49,276 nt of DNA from an uncultured Eubacterium sp. (lineage in GTDB: Bacteria; Bacillota; Clostridia; Oscillospirales; Acutalibacteraceae), in contig NZ_CAMFQO010000009.1 of NCBI RefSeq assembly GCF_945980375.1, positions 1-49,276 on the forward strand, written 5' to 3'. The notes beneath the pieces are model-generated. The model was given only the letters and a program-made list of their open reading frames with translations. It searched no databases and was not told the DNA's origin. Of the stretch, positions 48,163 to 49,276 are shown in pieces. Position 1 is the first letter of the stretch. Each line of letters begins with the position of its first letter. The position numbers and the translations under genes were made by a program.

Positions 48163-49276
48163 ATGTCAAACAAATGGGTATACATGTTTGAAGAAGGCGA
48201 CATGACCATGCGTAACCTACTTGGCGGTAAGGGTGCAAACCTTGCAGAGATGACCAAGATCGGTCTTCCTGTACCGCAGGGCTTTACTGTAACAACAGAG
48301 GCTTGTACACAGTATTACGAGGATGGTCGTAAAATCAACGATGAGATTATGACTCAGGTCATGGAAGGCGTTGCAAAAATGGAGGAGATCAACGGCAAAA
48401 AGTTCGGTGATCTTAAGAATCCTCTTTTGGTATCTGTACGTTCAGGTGCAAGAGCATCAATGCCCGGTATGATGGATACAATCCTTAACCTCGGCCTTAA
48501 CGACCAGGTAGTAGAAACTATGATCGCAGGTAACGATGATCCTGCCTTCGAGCGTTTCGTATATGACTCATACAGAAGATTCATCCAGATGTTCTCTGAT
48601 GTAGTTATGGAGGTTGGTAAGAAGTATTTTGAGCAGCTTATCGACAAGATGAAGGAAGAAAAGGGTGTTCAGTTCGACGTAGATCTTACTGCTGCCGACC
48701 TTAAAGAACTTGCAAATCAGTTTAAGGCTGAGTACAAGAATCAGCTTGGCACAGATTTCCCTTCAGACCCTGTTGAGCAGCTCAAGCTTGCTATCGAGGC
48801 TGTATTCAGATCATGGGATAACCCTCGTGCAAATGTATATCGTAGAGATAACGATATCCCTTATTCATGGGGTACTGCTGTTAACGTAATGCCTATGGTA
48901 TTCGGTAACCTTAACAATCAGTCAGGTACAGGTGTTGCATTTACCCGTGACCCTGCAACCGGTGAAAATAAGTTGATGGGTGAGTTCCTCATCAACGCAC
49001 AGGGCGAGGACGTTGTAGCAGGCGTTCGTACTCCTATGCCTATTTCACAGATGGAGCAGGAGTTCCCTGAGGCTTATGCTGACTTTATTAAGGTTTGTGA
49101 CACTCTTGAAAATCACTACCACGATATGCAGGATATGGAGTTCACCGTAGAAAACGGCAAGCTTTATATGCTTCAGTGCCGTAACGGTAAGAGAACAGCT
49201 CCTGCCGCTCTCAAGATTGCGTGCGACCTCGTTGACGAAGGCCACAAGACTCCTGCAGAAGCAGTTGCTATGATTG
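48163..49276 (+). CDS. ppdK: Pyruvate phosphate dikinase, N-terminal part (cut by window end)
   Basis: PPDK interconverts pyruvate, ATP and phosphate with phosphoenolpyruvate, AMP and pyrophosphate; in clostridia it often works in glycolysis in place of, or beside, pyruvate kinase. The first 371 residues are visible: the start KWVYMFEEGD, LLGGKGANLAEMTKIGLPVP, VSVRSGARASMPGMMDTILN, the nucleotide-binding SGTGVAFTRDPATGENKL and ENGKLYMLQCRNGKRTA. These make up the ATP-grasp domain; the phosphohistidine and PEP/pyruvate domains lie beyond the window. AGGAGG is 8 nt before the ATG. The codon choice is noticeably more biased (many GGT, GTA, CGT) than neighbours, as in highly expressed genes. Confidence 0.96.
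   Translation, partial: MSNKWVYMFEEGDMTMRNLLGGKGANLAEMTKIGLPVPQGFTVTTEACTQYYEDGRKINDEIMTQVMEGVAKMEEINGKKFGDLKNPLLVSVRSGARASMPGMMDTILNLGLNDQVVETMIAGNDDPAFERFVYDSYRRFIQMFSDVVMEVGKKYFEQLIDKMKEEKGVQFDVDLTAADLKELANQFKAEYKNQLGTDFPSDPVEQLKLAIEAVFRSWDNPRANVYRRDNDIPYSWGTAVNVMPMVFGNLNNQSGTGVAFTRDPATGENKLMGEFLINAQGEDVVAGVRTPMPISQMEQEFPEAYADFIKVCDTLENHYHDMQDMEFTVENGKLYMLQCRNGKRTAPAALKIACDLVDEGHKTPAEAVAMI

Overview
The window looks like chromosomal core DNA of an anaerobic, gut- or rumen-type clostridium (Firmicutes, probably Ruminococcaceae/Oscillospiraceae). The reasons are AGGAGG-type ribosome binding sites, A+T-rich sigma-A promoters with 17-nt spacers, a domain-permuted GH3 beta-glucosidase of the Ruminococcus type, a dockerin-like C-terminus, Big_2/FIVAR and leucine-rich-repeat surface proteins, and a pyruvate phosphate dikinase gene. 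No rRNA, tRNA, CRISPR array, transposase or phage gene was recognised.

Layout. 1-1904: end of a folate operon (folP partial, folB, folK) and a 60-residue membrane-associated peptide. 2015-6987 (minus): class II aldolase, permuted GH3 beta-glucosidase and a CLC chloride/proton antiporter. 7280-11407 (minus): purA, a secreted beta-helix protein and a stand-alone AICAR transformylase. 11524-13070 (plus): two overlapping ATP-grasp ligases of unknown product. 13163-17580 (minus): purL followed by a CsoR-type metal sensor and a four-helix membrane protein. 17786-18952: a protein made only of PAS domains. 19193-27165: a 2183-residue secreted Big_2/FIVAR repeat protein and a secreted LRR protein. 27375-31327 (minus): PHP phosphoesterase, then the zapA-U32-maf operon with a structured leader. 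31641-32681: DAHP synthase. 32915-45522: a redox region (below). 45618-47924 (minus): VanW lipoprotein and glmU. 48163 to the end: ppdK, cut by the window edge.

The most interesting region is 32819-45522. A lactate/malate dehydrogenase-family gene comes first. It is followed by a compact ten-gene run: fumarase, hdrB, hdrC, hdrA, an MvhD/FlxD-like protein, two AsrA/FlxBC-like iron-sulfur proteins, an FlxA-like NADH/FAD protein, a fumarate-reductase-type iron-sulfur protein and flavoprotein, and an AspT/SucE-family exchanger. No membrane anchor subunit is present, so the fumarate reductase should be cytosolic. My inference is that NADH electrons enter through FlxA, that HdrA may bifurcate them to ferredoxin and to fumarate, and that succinate leaves through the exchanger. 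Rex-type operators (TTGTTA...TAACAA) lie at the promoters of both the dehydrogenase and the fumarase operon, which would tie both to the NADH/NAD+ ratio. The dehydrogenase carries an arginine at or next to the substrate-specificity position, so it may make malate rather than lactate, completing oxaloacetate to malate to fumarate to succinate.

A second theme is a dispersed intergenic repeat. Four copies (near 1920, 7090, 13060 and 27190) each end in a bidirectional terminator hairpin, three of which share the arms ATTGAAC/GTTCAA(T/C). They sit at gene ends, and one supplies the last codons and stop of an ATP-grasp gene.
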